Shown in pieces: positions 1 through 8,489 of a DNA stretch of 36,541 nucleotides. Origin of the DNA: Tepidisphaera sp. Lineage in GTDB: Bacteria; Planctomycetota; Phycisphaerae; Phycisphaerales; UBA1924. A program made the position numbers and the translations under genes. Where the stretch lies: the NCBI GenBank assembly GCA_016124375.1, contig WGNV01000013.1:1-36541 (forward strand), given 5' to 3'. The stretch's first letter is position 1. Each line of letters starts with the position of its first letter. The notes under the pieces were generated by a model. The model did not search any database, was not told the origin of the DNA, and saw nothing but the letters and a program-made list of their open reading frames with translations.

Positions 1-563
1 CCGTCGCGAGCCAGCCCTCCTTCGCGCCGGCCCCCAATCTCGGATCGGTGCCGCCGAATCCCTCCTTCCCGGGAGGCGTGGCCAGCGTACCGATCTTCGC
101 CTTCGTGCTGCCCCTCCGTCGTACGCTCGACGACGAAGATCAGGGCGCCGGTCTGACGGTCGGCTACGAGGTGCTGCCCTGGCTCGCGTTCGAGTTCGGC
201 TGGCGACGTCTCGGGAACTTCCGCGACGCGTTGAACTCCGTGTCCTCCTTCAGCGTTGGAGTGGAGGAGTACGCGGCGACCGCACGCGTGCGCTGGCCGA
301 TCACGGAGCGCCTGGCGGCCGTGGCCCGGATCGGCGCCACCCGCGCGCGATTCGACGTGGACGGCAGTCTCGAGTTCACGACGCGGATCGCGACGATCAC
401 GCAACCGCTGCGCTCCCCGAACGACCGCGCCGGCTACCTGATCGGTGCCGGGACGGAGTGGCGCTTCACGAAGCGATTCGCGGCCGAGGTGATGTACACC
501 CGGCACGATGCGCGAGTGATCGAGATCGATGCCGTCAGCGCGGGGGTGATCTTCCGGATCTGA
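1..563 (+). CDS. Outer-membrane beta-barrel protein, 5' end outside window
   Basis: The reading frame is open to the left edge, so the true start is probably upstream; the GTG at 48 is only an internal candidate. The visible part alternates short polar turns with amphipathic strands rich in aromatic, Gly and Arg residues (for example WLAFEFGWRRLGNF and AEVMYTRHDARV). It ends in a hydrophobic strand, AGVIFRI, resembling the C-terminal beta-signal read by the Bam machinery. This pattern fits an OmpA-like or OmpW-like eight-stranded barrel in the outer membrane. No periplasmic peptidoglycan-binding domain follows. The ligand and role cannot be told. The family assignment is from overall pattern, not from a diagnostic motif. 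Confidence 0.7.
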   Translation, partial: VASQPSFAPAPNLGSVPPNPSFPGGVASVPIFAFVLPLRRTLDDEDQGAGLTVGYEVLPWLAFEFGWRRLGNFRDALNSVSSFSVGVEEYAATARVRWPITERLAAVARIGATRARFDVDGSLEFTTRIATITQPLRSPNDRAGYLIGAGTEWRFTKRFAAEVMYTRHDARVIEIDAVSAGVIFRI

Positions 564-941
564 GGAGGCGGGGCGGCCCGCGCTCTGGGCGACTTCGGAG
601 CCCGGAGTTCGACGCAGCACTGAATACCCATCAGGAGAGCCGGACTTCCGGACACCCTTCGGGCGCGAGACTCCGGAAGTTCTGGCGGTAGTCTTGAATA
701 CCCACCCGACTAGAAGTTCTATCTCACTGTTTAATTTCAACAGTCGGAACGTAGAGCTACCTCACTGATTTCTCTATAGAAACGGGGTGGGTGTCCAGGC
801 TGTTTCTTTGCGTCTGGCGCTGCGCACCTCGGGGTACGTGCAACGCCGCAGGGAGGGGCCGTCGATCCCCTCACCCACGAGGCGCGAAGCGCCTGACAGC
901 GGACTTCATCGAGGCGTTCCCGTGGGCGTCCGGATCGCTGG
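564..941. other. Intergenic region with hairpin and repeat copy
   Basis: No convincing gene lies here. It holds an inverted repeat (ACTTCCGG at 644-651 against CCGGAAGT at 673-680) that could end transcription of the barrel gene, though it lacks a T tract. The motif TGAATACCCA occurs at 621, and a double copy of the dispersed structured repeat follows at 695-799. Both neighbouring genes point towards this interval, so it is a convergent 3' region. Confidence 0.6.
695..799 (+). repeat. Structured dispersed repeat, copy 1 (tandem double)
   Basis: It begins TGAATACCCACCC and ends GGTGGGTGTCCAGG, the outer arms of the family. The first inner hairpin is ACTGTT-taattt-AACAGT (737-754), where other copies have ATTGTT/AACAAT, so both arms changed together. 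A second inner hairpin, TTTCT-ctat-AGAAA (769-782), precedes the right arm. The element therefore looks like the left part of one copy joined to the core and right arm of another. Confidence 0.75.
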
Positions 942-3107
942 TCATGGACTGCCCGATGCGCCATTGCGCACATCGCCCGGCGGCGTCGCGCTGCCCAGCA
1001 CGCGCACGACCGCGATCTGCAGGGCGCGGAACTCGAAGGGCTTGGGGAGCATGGTGACGTTCGACCTGGCGAGGAAGGCCCTGGCCTGGTCCGACATGGT
1101 GTCTCCGGTCAGGAAGATCAGGCGCTCGCGCAGCGACGGGGCGACCTCGACCAGCTGTTCGAAGAATTCAGGGCCGGAGATGCGCGGCATGCGCAGGTCG
1201 CAGAGCACGAGGTCCGGCAAGGGCCGGCCCCCGGCCAGGACATCGAGCGCGTCGGCCCCGTCGACACACTCGGTGGCATGCCAGCCGTGCAGTTCGAACC
1301 AGCCACGCAGCGCACCGCGGATCCCTCGTTCGTCGTCGATGATCAGCACCCGCAGCCCCGCGGGCACCGCTGGACGAGACGCGGGCGGGTCCGCCAGCCC
1401 GGCGCCCGGCGCGACCTCGTGCTCGACATCGACCGCGCCGTCGATGCCTTCCAGCACGGGCAGCTCGACCGTGAAGCGCGCGCCCGGACGCGCTGCGCCG
1501 TCGCGCGCGGCCTCGACCGCCAGACGTCCGCCGTTCTGTTCGACGATGCCGAGGCACACCGCGAGGCCGAGACCGGTGCCCACGCCAGCGGCCTTCGTGG
1601 TGACGAAGGGTTCGAAGATGTGGGCACGGACCTCCGGCGCGATGCCGGGGCCATCGTCCTCGACGAGGATCCGGGCGATCTCGCCATGCTGCTCGACACG
1701 CACTTCGACCAGGCCGCACTGCTCGATCGCATGCATCGCATTCGTGAGGAGGTTGGTCACGACCTGACCGATTCCGACCGGATCGACGCGCGCCACGACC
1801 GGGTGCGACGCGACCAGCCGCAGCTCGATGTCGCGCGCACGCGCGTCCGGATGCAGCGCCTCGATGCTGTCCGCGACCAGCTCTGCCAGCCGGGTCGGGC
1901 GAGGGCTGCGCGCCTGTTCCGCCCGGGCGACCTGCAGCAGATCGCGCACGATCTCCCGCGCCCGACGCGATTCGTGGACGATGGTATCGAGGCCCGCACT
2001 GCCGGTTCGCGATACGGCGCCGTCCGGCGCGAGGTCGGTCTCGCGCAGCAGCTCCGCGTGACTGAGGATCGCCGACAACGGATTGTTCAGCTCGTGGGCC
2101 ACGCCGGAAACGAGCCGCCCCACCAGTTGCGTCCGGCGCGATTCCTCCAGCTGGCGCTGGAGCTCCTCGCGCTCCTCGGCGGCCGCGCGCTCGTCGGTGA
2201 GGTCGCGCCCGGACAGCACGACGGCGCTCACGACCCCGGCTTCACGGACCGGGGAGCAGGTGACGGCCAGGCGACGGCGCCTGCCGTCCTCGAAGCGGAC
2301 ATCGGCTTCGACGCCGGCGACCCGCCCTTCGATCGCGGCCGCGAGCGCCGGCAGCAGCGCATCGCGGTTGCCGCCACCATCGATCGTGATCCAGTCGATC
2401 GCCCTGATCTGCTCGATCTCTCCGAGCGCCCGCACCGCCGCAGGATTCGCGGAGCGCACGCTGCCGTCCAGCTCGACCACCAGCAGCAGGTCGGACGACG
2501 ACTCGACGATGGCCCGCTGGGTTTCCTCGGAGCGGGCGAGTCGCCGCACCAGGAGGCTCTGCAGGAGCGCGATGATCACCAGCGTGACGACGCCGAACAC
2601 CAGGTGGTCCGACACCAGTCGGAACGAGGAGAGGAATGCCTCGGAGGGCGGGCTCAGCGGCGAGCCGAACGTCCAGATACCCCGCATCTCGAGCAGGCCC
2701 TTGCCGACGAAGACGAGGATCGTCACGGTCGTCACGAGCACGATGCCGAGCCGGTCGAGCAGCGCCGACGCAACCAGCACGACGATGGCGTAGAGGGACG
2801 GCCCGAGCCAGTAGCCACCGCTGGCCGTGTGCAGCGCGATCGAGATCACGAAGACGTCGACGCACAGACTCAGCGGGAACAGCACCGGCGTGGAACGCGG
2901 CCCCAGCGTGCGCCGCAGCCACCAGAGGACGGCCGCGATCGACAGGTAGCCGGTGTAGAGGGGCACGGAGATGCCTTCGGTCGTGCCGTTGCCCCCCGCG
3001 ACGACGAGGTCGCAGGCCGCCAGGGTGAGCACGACCCACACGCGCCAGCGCAGCGACGCCTGGAACTCGTCCTGCAACCTCCGCCATCTGAAGTCGACGT
3101 GATCCAT
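942..3107 (-). CDS. Membrane hybrid sensor histidine kinase with C-terminal receiver domain
   Basis: A 721-residue inner-membrane kinase. Residues 20-190 hold about six hydrophobic segments. A PAS-like domain follows (about 195-305), then a short coiled linker. The HisKA box has the phospho-acceptor His338 in SGVAHELNNPL. The ATPase domain shows the N box at 452-460, DDGPGIA at 484-490 and GTGLGLAV at 510-517. A receiver domain begins near 585, with acidic residues 591-593, phospho-acceptor Asp637, Thr in LTGDT near 667 and Lys689 in LPKP. The HELNNPL form of the H box is typical of NtrB-like kinases. No separate response regulator lies next to it, so the output partner is unknown. The start is the ATG before DHVDFRW; its ribosome site (GGGGCG) is weak. 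Confidence 0.93.
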   Translation of the reverse strand: MDHVDFRWRRLQDEFQASLRWRVWVVLTLAACDLVVAGGNGTTEGISVPLYTGYLSIAAVLWWLRRTLGPRSTPVLFPLSLCVDVFVISIALHTASGGYWLGPSLYAIVVLVASALLDRLGIVLVTTVTILVFVGKGLLEMRGIWTFGSPLSPPSEAFLSSFRLVSDHLVFGVVTLVIIALLQSLLVRRLARSEETQRAIVESSSDLLLVVELDGSVRSANPAAVRALGEIEQIRAIDWITIDGGGNRDALLPALAAAIEGRVAGVEADVRFEDGRRRRLAVTCSPVREAGVVSAVVLSGRDLTDERAAAEEREELQRQLEESRRTQLVGRLVSGVAHELNNPLSAILSHAELLRETDLAPDGAVSRTGSAGLDTIVHESRRAREIVRDLLQVARAEQARSPRPTRLAELVADSIEALHPDARARDIELRLVASHPVVARVDPVGIGQVVTNLLTNAMHAIEQCGLVEVRVEQHGEIARILVEDDGPGIAPEVRAHIFEPFVTTKAAGVGTGLGLAVCLGIVEQNGGRLAVEAARDGAARPGARFTVELPVLEGIDGAVDVEHEVAPGAGLADPPASRPAVPAGLRVLIIDDERGIRGALRGWFELHGWHATECVDGADALDVLAGGRPLPDLVLCDLRMPRISGPEFFEQLVEVAPSLRERLIFLTGDTMSDQARAFLARSNVTMLPKPFEFRALQIAVVRVLGSATPPGDVRNGASGSP

Positions 3108-3321
3108 CGTCGCGCCCCATGCCCTGGGGAAGCGGTCACGAACCAGTGGTCAGCGCACCGCAGCGTGCGGGGACCCTGCCCCCGCAGTTCGTGTCCGCGG
3201 AAACCGGCAGATCCGCCGCCGGTGCAGACATTGTCGAGGCTGGGGTCCCGCGCGAACAGACCCCGGGCGGGGCCGCTCGTCCGGTGTCCGGGTGGTTCCG
3301 GTCGCCCGCGGCTGGCCCGGA

Positions 3322-5658
3322 TCAACCACTCCCGGTCAGCTGGAATGCCGCCCAGTAGTACGGATGGGCGTCGTAGTGATCCTTGATGTAGCGCTGCGCA
3401 TCACGCAGCGCGGTCTCCTTGTCGGTCGTATCGAGGTGCGCGTACAGGTTCGCCATGAGCATGGACGTCGCCCGGTCGTCGATGAACCAGAGGCTGGCGA
3501 TGATGTTGGACGCACCGGCATACAGGAATCCCCGGGTCAGGCCGATGACGTCGTCGCCGGACTGCACGTCGCCGAGACCGGTCTGGCAGGCGCTCAGCAC
3601 CACCAGATCGGCATCCAGATGCAGGTCGTAGAGTTCGCCCACCGTCAGGTTGCCGTCGTTCTCCGCATCCGGCGCCAGCAGCAGGCGCGAGGCCAGCGGG
3701 TGCGCCGCGTTGAACTGACCATGGGAGGCGATGTGCAGGTACTTCGCCTGGTCGCCGAATCGCTTCAGCAGGGTTTCGCTGGCCTTGCCGCGCAGTGCGA
3801 CCCGGGAAGCCGGCTCCAGCTGCGCGAGCGCTTCCACCTCGCGCTCCGCGCCCGGCAGGGCGGACTGCGGATCGCCGAGGTCCGGGTTGCCGAGCGCGAG
3901 CAGGGAGATGGGTTGCCCGTCGCCGCCCCGGCTGCGCAGCAGCGTGAGCACGCTGGCGGAGGGCAGCACGCGGTACCTGAACTCGTCGATGAGGAAGGAC
4001 TTGCCGTCGTGCAGCGCGGCGAACGGCAGGTAGTGGAGCGGTCCGTGGGGCACGATGATGAGCGACTTGCCCCGGATCAGATCGTGCACCGGCGCGATGA
4101 GGCGGCGGTAGAGCGCCTGGGCGTCGCCGAGATAGCTGTCGCCATCCAGATCGAGGATCTCCTGTCTGAACGCGCGAACGCTTGCGACGAGGCCGGTGCC
4201 GTCCAGCGGCACGGCCGAGATCCGGTCGCGGGAGACGACGAACGCGAACAGTTCGTCGCCCGAGCCGAAGTACTCGAGGATGACCTCGTTGCCGCCGAGC
4301 CTCGCCTGCAGCGCCTGCGGGTCCGGCGCCGAGACCGTGACCAGCGAGGCCAGCTGCGGATCCTGCTGCGCGACAGTGCGCCTCGCCTCGCGCACGAGCC
4401 CCCGCGTTCGCGTCGCCGAACCGACATCGCGACGCACGCTTGCCGAGGCCAGCGCGAGCTCGTAGTCGTCCAGGTCGCCGAGCGCCTTCACGGTGGCGGC
4501 GGGCGCGTTCGCGAACTGCTGCTTGCTGGCCAGCATGTCCACCAGCGCCCGGGCCTTGGCGCGCTCGACGTACTCGAAGGCATCCGCGCTGCGATGCTCG
4601 GCCGCCAGGTACTTCACGAGCAGGCGGTAGGCCTTCTGCTTGTCGCCGACGAAGCCGATCTTGAACGCGTCGGACTGGATCGTGGAGCGCTGGGCCTCGA
4701 TGACGTCGATGGCCTGCTCGAGCTGGTCGATCGCCTGCTCCCGTTCGCCCTCCTGCCAGTGGATGCGCGCCCGGTCGACCAGGGCGATCCAGTAGAAGTC
4801 ACCGAACTGGCGCGTGACCGGGTTGGCGAGCAGCTCGTCGTAGCCGGCCTTCGCGGCCTCGACATCGCCGGTCTCCAGCATCGCCTTGTTGAGCATGAAC
4901 ACCTTCGGCAGCGTGTTGATCATGGCCAGCGAGTCGGCGCCGTTCTCCAGATCGCGGAAGACCAGCGCGGGCGTCTTGAGGATGCCGCCGAACGGATCGA
5001 GGACGTGTTGTTCCAGCACCTCGCGGGCGCTCGCGTAGTCGCCTTCGGCGAAGTAGATCTTCGCCAGCGCGCTCTGCCGGGTCTTGGCCAGCTCGGTCCG
5101 GTCGACCGGGATGCTGCTCTGCTGGGCCTCGATGGTCTCGATGAGCGGGCCGACCTCGTCTGCGCGGCCGAGATTGACGAGCGACAGCGCCTTGGGCTCC
5201 AGTGCCGCGATCCGCAGGTACGTCCGGCGCACGGGCTCGGAGGTCTGCTCGATCAGCGCGAGGGACTGGTCGGCCTCCTCGATCGACTGGTCGAACTGCA
5301 GGAAGTCGAAGTACATCTGCGCCCGGGCATTGTGGATGCTGGCCTTGACCTCGGCCGGGTTCTGCCGGGTCGGCTCCATGCCGGGATAGGTCTCGAACGA
5401 CGGATCGTCCTGCGCGAGGATGTACTCGGAGCACGCGCGGAACTTCGCGTACTGGTGGAGCTGGTAGTAGGCGAGGCACGCGATCGTGCTCTCGAGCGCG
5501 GGCGCCTGCTCCGCGGATCCGTAGCGTGCCTCGACGCCGGTCACGACGGCCTGCATGTCGCCCTGGCCGAATTGCTTGACGACCTCCGGGATTCCGGAGA
5601 CGCACCCTCCCAGGGCCAGGCACAGGACCAGCGCCGGCCGGAATCGCTTCGCTGTCAT
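3322..5658 (-). CDS. TPR-CHAT lipoprotein (caspase-like protease family)
   Basis: A 778-residue protein. I start it at the ATG that gives a clean lipoprotein signal: MTAKRFRPALVLCLALGGC, lipobox LGGC, lipidated Cys19. An ATG 13 codons upstream is in frame but would bury the signal. The middle (about 40-400) consists of alpha-helical TPR-like repeats. The C-terminal CHAT domain (about 520-778) has the putative catalytic His646 in ASHGQ and Cys691 in SACQTGLG, as in clan CD cysteine peptidases. It is transcribed in the same direction as the kinase, whose gene begins 214 bases downstream of this stop, so co-transcription is possible. CHAT proteins are often cytoplasmic effectors; a lipid-anchored exported form would act in the periplasm or at the outer membrane. 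The substrate is unknown. Confidence 0.9.
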   Translation of the reverse strand: MTAKRFRPALVLCLALGGCVSGIPEVVKQFGQGDMQAVVTGVEARYGSAEQAPALESTIACLAYYQLHQYAKFRACSEYILAQDDPSFETYPGMEPTRQNPAEVKASIHNARAQMYFDFLQFDQSIEEADQSLALIEQTSEPVRRTYLRIAALEPKALSLVNLGRADEVGPLIETIEAQQSSIPVDRTELAKTRQSALAKIYFAEGDYASAREVLEQHVLDPFGGILKTPALVFRDLENGADSLAMINTLPKVFMLNKAMLETGDVEAAKAGYDELLANPVTRQFGDFYWIALVDRARIHWQEGEREQAIDQLEQAIDVIEAQRSTIQSDAFKIGFVGDKQKAYRLLVKYLAAEHRSADAFEYVERAKARALVDMLASKQQFANAPAATVKALGDLDDYELALASASVRRDVGSATRTRGLVREARRTVAQQDPQLASLVTVSAPDPQALQARLGGNEVILEYFGSGDELFAFVVSRDRISAVPLDGTGLVASVRAFRQEILDLDGDSYLGDAQALYRRLIAPVHDLIRGKSLIIVPHGPLHYLPFAALHDGKSFLIDEFRYRVLPSASVLTLLRSRGGDGQPISLLALGNPDLGDPQSALPGAEREVEALAQLEPASRVALRGKASETLLKRFGDQAKYLHIASHGQFNAAHPLASRLLLAPDAENDGNLTVGELYDLHLDADLVVLSACQTGLGDVQSGDDVIGLTRGFLYAGASNIIASLWFIDDRATSMLMANLYAHLDTTDKETALRDAQRYIKDHYDAHPYYWAAFQLTGSG

Positions 5659-5982
5659 GACGTTCGCTTTCGCTGATCCAGGGATGGACCGATCCACTCC
5701 CCCGGACGCCGTCCATGGTCGGCGCGCCGGGCATTCGTCATCGATCCGTTGGGGGCATTGTCGGCGAATTCGGGGGAGCGATCACCCTGGGGGCTGGCCA
5801 GCCCTTCGGGGACGGCTGCGCAGACTGCAGGGAGAGACGGTACCTGACTGTTTTACTTGAACGATCGGGATGGGTGCCCAGGGTGATATCACTACCTTCT
5901 CCGAGGCGGATCCGTGGCAATTTGCGTCTACGATCGATTCGATTCAATACTGATGCCGCCAATGGCGTTTGCCGGAGGGTTG
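5659..5982. other. Intergenic region at the left edge of the accessory segment
   Basis: Divergent leader between the CHAT gene and the small membrane-protein gene. The only structure I recognise is the repeat copy at 5832-5883. Base composition changes from strongly GC-rich to mixed at about 5880, which I take as the left border of the accessory segment. No promoter with convincing -35 and -10 boxes was identified. Confidence 0.5.
5832..5883 (+). repeat. Structured dispersed repeat, copy 2 (left arm lost)
   Basis: The core TGACTGTTTTACTTGAACGA and the right arm GATGGGTGCCCAGG match the family. The left arm (GACACCCACC) is missing or decayed, and the inner hairpin arms no longer pair fully. 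It lies upstream of the small membrane-protein gene. Confidence 0.6.
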
Positions 5983-6441
5983 ATGAAGAGCTTGAAACCA
6001 CATAGGACAGCCGCAGAGCAGTGTTATCGGGCTGGCGCCATGCAGAGCGCCTGTCTCTTTCTTTTGGCGGCTACCATTGGATTCATGGTCTTTGTCTCCC
6101 AGAATTTCCCTTCGGCCTACAGGGCGCTCGACTCCGGAGACATCTTTGATTTTTCGCTCAGTGGCGTTGTGCTGGCAGTACTCTATGCGGCTGGATTGGA
6201 TGGCGGAAAGGGAGCGCGACTTTCTATTCTTTCAGTCCCATACGGGCTCGCATTCTTGCTGGAAGACATCGCCTTCCTACTTCGATGGGTGGTGGAGTTA
6301 GCAAAAACCGTGCTTGAAGCTGCAAGAGCCCTGGCGATGCGCTTGCTCTCTGAGCCAATTGCGATTGCGGTGCTCTTGGGGGCTGCTTTGATAGCTGGAA
6401 CCTTGTGGATGGCATTGGGTCCAAGCCCGCGACCGTACTAG
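5983..6441 (+). CDS. Small multi-pass membrane protein of unknown function
   Basis: 152 residues if started at MKSLKPHRTA, preceded by GGAGGG with short spacing. A GTG at 5914 with GAGG upstream would add 23 residues that do not look like a natural N terminus. Hydrophobic segments lie at about 21-40, 57-72, 85-105 and 124-146, giving about four membrane spans, with a polar first 19 residues. I recognise no family motif. It stands alone between a repeat copy and a gene-free stretch, and its codons use more A and T than the flanking core genes, consistent with acquisition by transfer. Confidence 0.6.
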   Translation: MKSLKPHRTAAEQCYRAGAMQSACLFLLAATIGFMVFVSQNFPSAYRALDSGDIFDFSLSGVVLAVLYAAGLDGGKGARLSILSVPYGLAFLLEDIAFLLRWVVELAKTVLEAARALAMRLLSEPIAIAVLLGAALIAGTLWMALGPSPRPY

Positions 6442-6828
6442 AGCACCCAAGTGCGGGCAGCGGCATCAACGATATCTACCTGGTGGCATGGCTTTGCAAG
6501 GCACTGTAAGCCGGCATCAGAATGCCTCAACAACTAAACCGCGGGCCGGTCACCACCAATGCAGCGGCTTGATGCAAGGCATAGCGTCGAGCACGGCTAG
6601 AAAAGCCGCGTTGGCACGATCTACGACACCCGTGGGCGTTGTGGCATGCCAAGGCAGGAGCACCCTCGCACATGCTGCGGGCGCTTGCGTTGGTAATCGC
6701 AGCGAATGGTGAAGCGGCACGCGCAATTCGCGGCGTCTAGACCACGGTCTCGCGCGGAGGCGATCGATCTTGACTACCAGGTTGATGAGAAGCCGGCCAC
6801 AAGAACAAAAACCGAACGACAGTGGGTT
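6442..6828. other. Gene-free stretch in the accessory segment
   Basis: About 390 bases between a rightward and a leftward gene. Short frames exist on both strands but none has a good ribosome site or a protein-like composition. It may hold decayed coding sequence, but I see nothing I can name and no repeat copy. Confidence 0.4.
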
Positions 6829-7275
6829 TCACTGCCGATTGCGCTGTTGTGCTTCCTTGGCCGCTCGATATACCTCAAGTACTGACGGACCAATCCATTC
6901 CGCTGGAAATTCCTTTTCGAGCCGCCGCGCGTCCGCTAGCTCCTTGAGCTTTGTGAATACCTCCGCGAACGCCTCACTCGTCCTCTGCGCAATGTCCTCA
7001 AAATCCCCAATCGAATCTGTCGTAAACGTCGTTACAGCGCCTCTTCGCGGCTTCCAAACCTGAACAGCTAGTTCTTCACCGTCGCAGGTCACTAGAACTT
7101 GCGCCAACTGCTTGCGAAAAATGAACCCCTTCCTCGAGATTATTCCGCCGCAAAGATCAGCCCCATTGCTTTCAACCGGATCGAGTAACACCCACTGGAC
7201 GTTGTGATCGTTGGCGTGTTCGGCTCTGAGCTGAGCTAGTGCATCCCAGACGGCGTTTCTTACGTCCACATCCAT
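6829..7275 (-). CDS. Hypothetical protein, 148 residues
   Basis: Started at MDVDVRNAVWDALAQ because a strong ribosome site, AAGGAGAG, lies eight bases upstream; the frame extends further upstream but without such a signal. It is soluble, with no signal peptide. The first 85 residues look mixed alpha/beta (HNVQWVLLDPVE, KGFIFRKQLAQVLVTCDG). The last 60 form charged helices ending AAKEAQQRNRQ. No family is recognised. A fragment of the dispersed repeat lies just upstream at 7293-7320. It may be a cargo gene of the accessory segment. Confidence 0.65.
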   Translation of the reverse strand: MDVDVRNAVWDALAQLRAEHANDHNVQWVLLDPVESNGADLCGGIISRKGFIFRKQLAQVLVTCDGEELAVQVWKPRRGAVTTFTTDSIGDFEDIAQRTSEAFAEVFTKLKELADARRLEKEFPAEWIGPSVLEVYRAAKEAQQRNRQ

Positions 7276-7292
7276 TTGTCGCTCTCTCCTTC

Positions 7293-7320
7293 GGGAAACA
7301 ACCTGGACACCCGTCCATGG
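7293..7320 (-). repeat. Structured dispersed repeat, fragment (copy 3)
   Basis: Only the outer-arm end is present: GAAACAACCTGGACACCC on the plus strand, the complement of the right-arm end GGGTGTCCAGGCTGTTTC seen at 790-807. The inner hairpin is absent. It sits directly upstream of the ribosome site of the 6829-7275 gene. Confidence 0.5.
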
Positions 7321-7445
7321 ACGGAGCGCGCTGCACTGGATGCTCGCGCGGAGAGGTACCGGTGGGATGCAGGCCATCGCTCTTTGCTGCGAGCGCGATG
7401 GCCCCTGGACTAGAGCGGGCTGGAAATGCCAGACGAGCGCGCGAT

Positions 7446-7805
7446 TCAATTGCAGTAGGTAGTCGAGCCAATCGTCTGACAAGCAGTCCCATCGCTACCG
7501 TAGGTCGTGTTGCCAATCCGCTGAACTGTTGAGCCATCACTGTTGAAGAGAGTGTTCCCGATCCGCTGGGAGCTCGTGCCATCGCTGTTGAAGGTCGTGT
7601 TTCCAATACGCTGCGAGGTAGTTCCAGTGCTGCCGTACGTCGTGTTGCCAATGACCTGCGAGGTCGTTCCGTCGCTTCCGTAGAGCGTACTTCCAATACG
7701 TTGGTATATCGTCCCTGGTTGGCCGTGCACCTGATCCGCAGCGAACGCTCCAACCGCAATGAGCGTGAGAGCAGAAAGGATAAACGCGATGGCAGGCTTC
7801 TTCAT
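7446..7805 (-). CDS. Secreted protein built of 15-residue tandem repeats
   Basis: 119 residues. MKKPAIAFILSALTLIAVGAF is a classical Sec signal peptide, cut near AFAAD. After a short linker the mature chain has five full repeats of 15 residues with the pattern Q-R-I-G-N-T-T-(Y/F)-x-S-D-G-T-x-S, then a partial sixth ending STTYCN. The matching DNA is a 45-base tandem repeat. The last repeats carry two Cys (GTACQTIG, TTYCN) that could form a disulphide cap. The rhythm of Ile/Tyr with Gly-Asn turns suggests a beta-solenoid or an adhesive or structural surface protein. I cannot name a family. The ribosome site (AAGGA) is 11 bases upstream. Lipidation is not indicated. Confidence 0.75.
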   Translation of the reverse strand: MKKPAIAFILSALTLIAVGAFAADQVHGQPGTIYQRIGSTLYGSDGTTSQVIGNTTYGSTGTTSQRIGNTTFNSDGTSSQRIGNTLFNSDGSTVQRIGNTTYGSDGTACQTIGSTTYCN

Positions 7806-8168
7806 GATGCGCCAGTTCCTTGGCTTCGGATGGACTTGCACAGTACTCCTGAGCGATCGCTAGTCCAAGCGATTGGTGCTCAACGGCCGCCCGGTTCCAA
7901 AGAGCGGAGGGACTTCGGTGGCGACACGCGGAGGATAGGAAGAATAACCGGGTTGTTCGCACGATCCCCGGCCCATCACATTTCCCGTGTGGTGCGCCGC
8001 CTGGCGAAGCGCTGCATCCCGCGCCAGATCCCGCCTACGCACGCTCCAGAGCGTACGTCAGGTCGACGTGCCGCGTATGCTCCGGCAGGCGGATGACGTG
8101 GTTCGTGATCTCGCGGACAGGCCAAAGCCCCACCCGGCCCTGAGCGCTGCGGTATCTTCCGGGTCGAA
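7806..8168. other. Gene-free stretch before the transposase remnant
   Basis: No supportable gene. On the minus strand about 8035-8150 can be read as a protein-like string ending VRHVDL-type residues and YALERA, but it is out of frame with the transposase remnant and has no start, so it may be further decayed mobile-element sequence. Confidence 0.35.
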
Positions 8169-8489
8169 TCAGGCGACCGTACTTCGCGCGGGCGGCGCCA
8201 GTGGCAACCCTTCCCGCCGCACGTGTTCCAGAATCCGCTCGATGACCTCCGGGTCCGTGACATCGGCGATGACGCGGAGTCTTCCACCGCAGTGCGGGCA
8301 GACCGTGATGTCGATGCCGAACACTCGCTTCAGCCGCACGGCCCAGGTCAGCGGCGCTTTCGGAACGGACGCCGTTTCCGACGGCGGGTCGATCTCGTCG
8401 CCTGCGCCCGCTGCCCGGTCGTGTCCTCGGGAGCATCGAGGCTTGTGCGGACCGATGTCTTTGCTCAGTTCGCGGCGCAGCAAGCCTTC
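8169..8489 (-). pseudogene. IS91-family transposase, C-terminal remnant
   Basis: The translated end contains WAVRLKRVFGIDITVCPHCG, followed by GRLRVIADVTDPEVIERILEH. This is the signature C-terminal tail of IS91-type rolling-circle (Y2) transposases, with its Cys-x-x-Cys pair. Only about the last 105 residues are left. A TAG stop at 8490-8492 interrupts the same frame, and the replication-initiator domain with catalytic tyrosines is missing. The remnant marks past mobile-element activity inside the accessory segment. IS91-type elements can carry neighbouring DNA by one-ended transposition, so it could have contributed to assembly of this region; that part is inference. Confidence 0.8.

Noticed and set aside
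3292..5676. Long plus-strand frame opposite the CHAT gene
   Set aside because: Composition bias typical of an antisense shadow, and the minus strand has catalytic motifs and a lipoprotein signal.
6488..6712. A 74-codon plus-strand frame in the accessory segment
   Set aside because: No ribosome site, no neighbour relation and Ala/Ser/Arg-biased composition.
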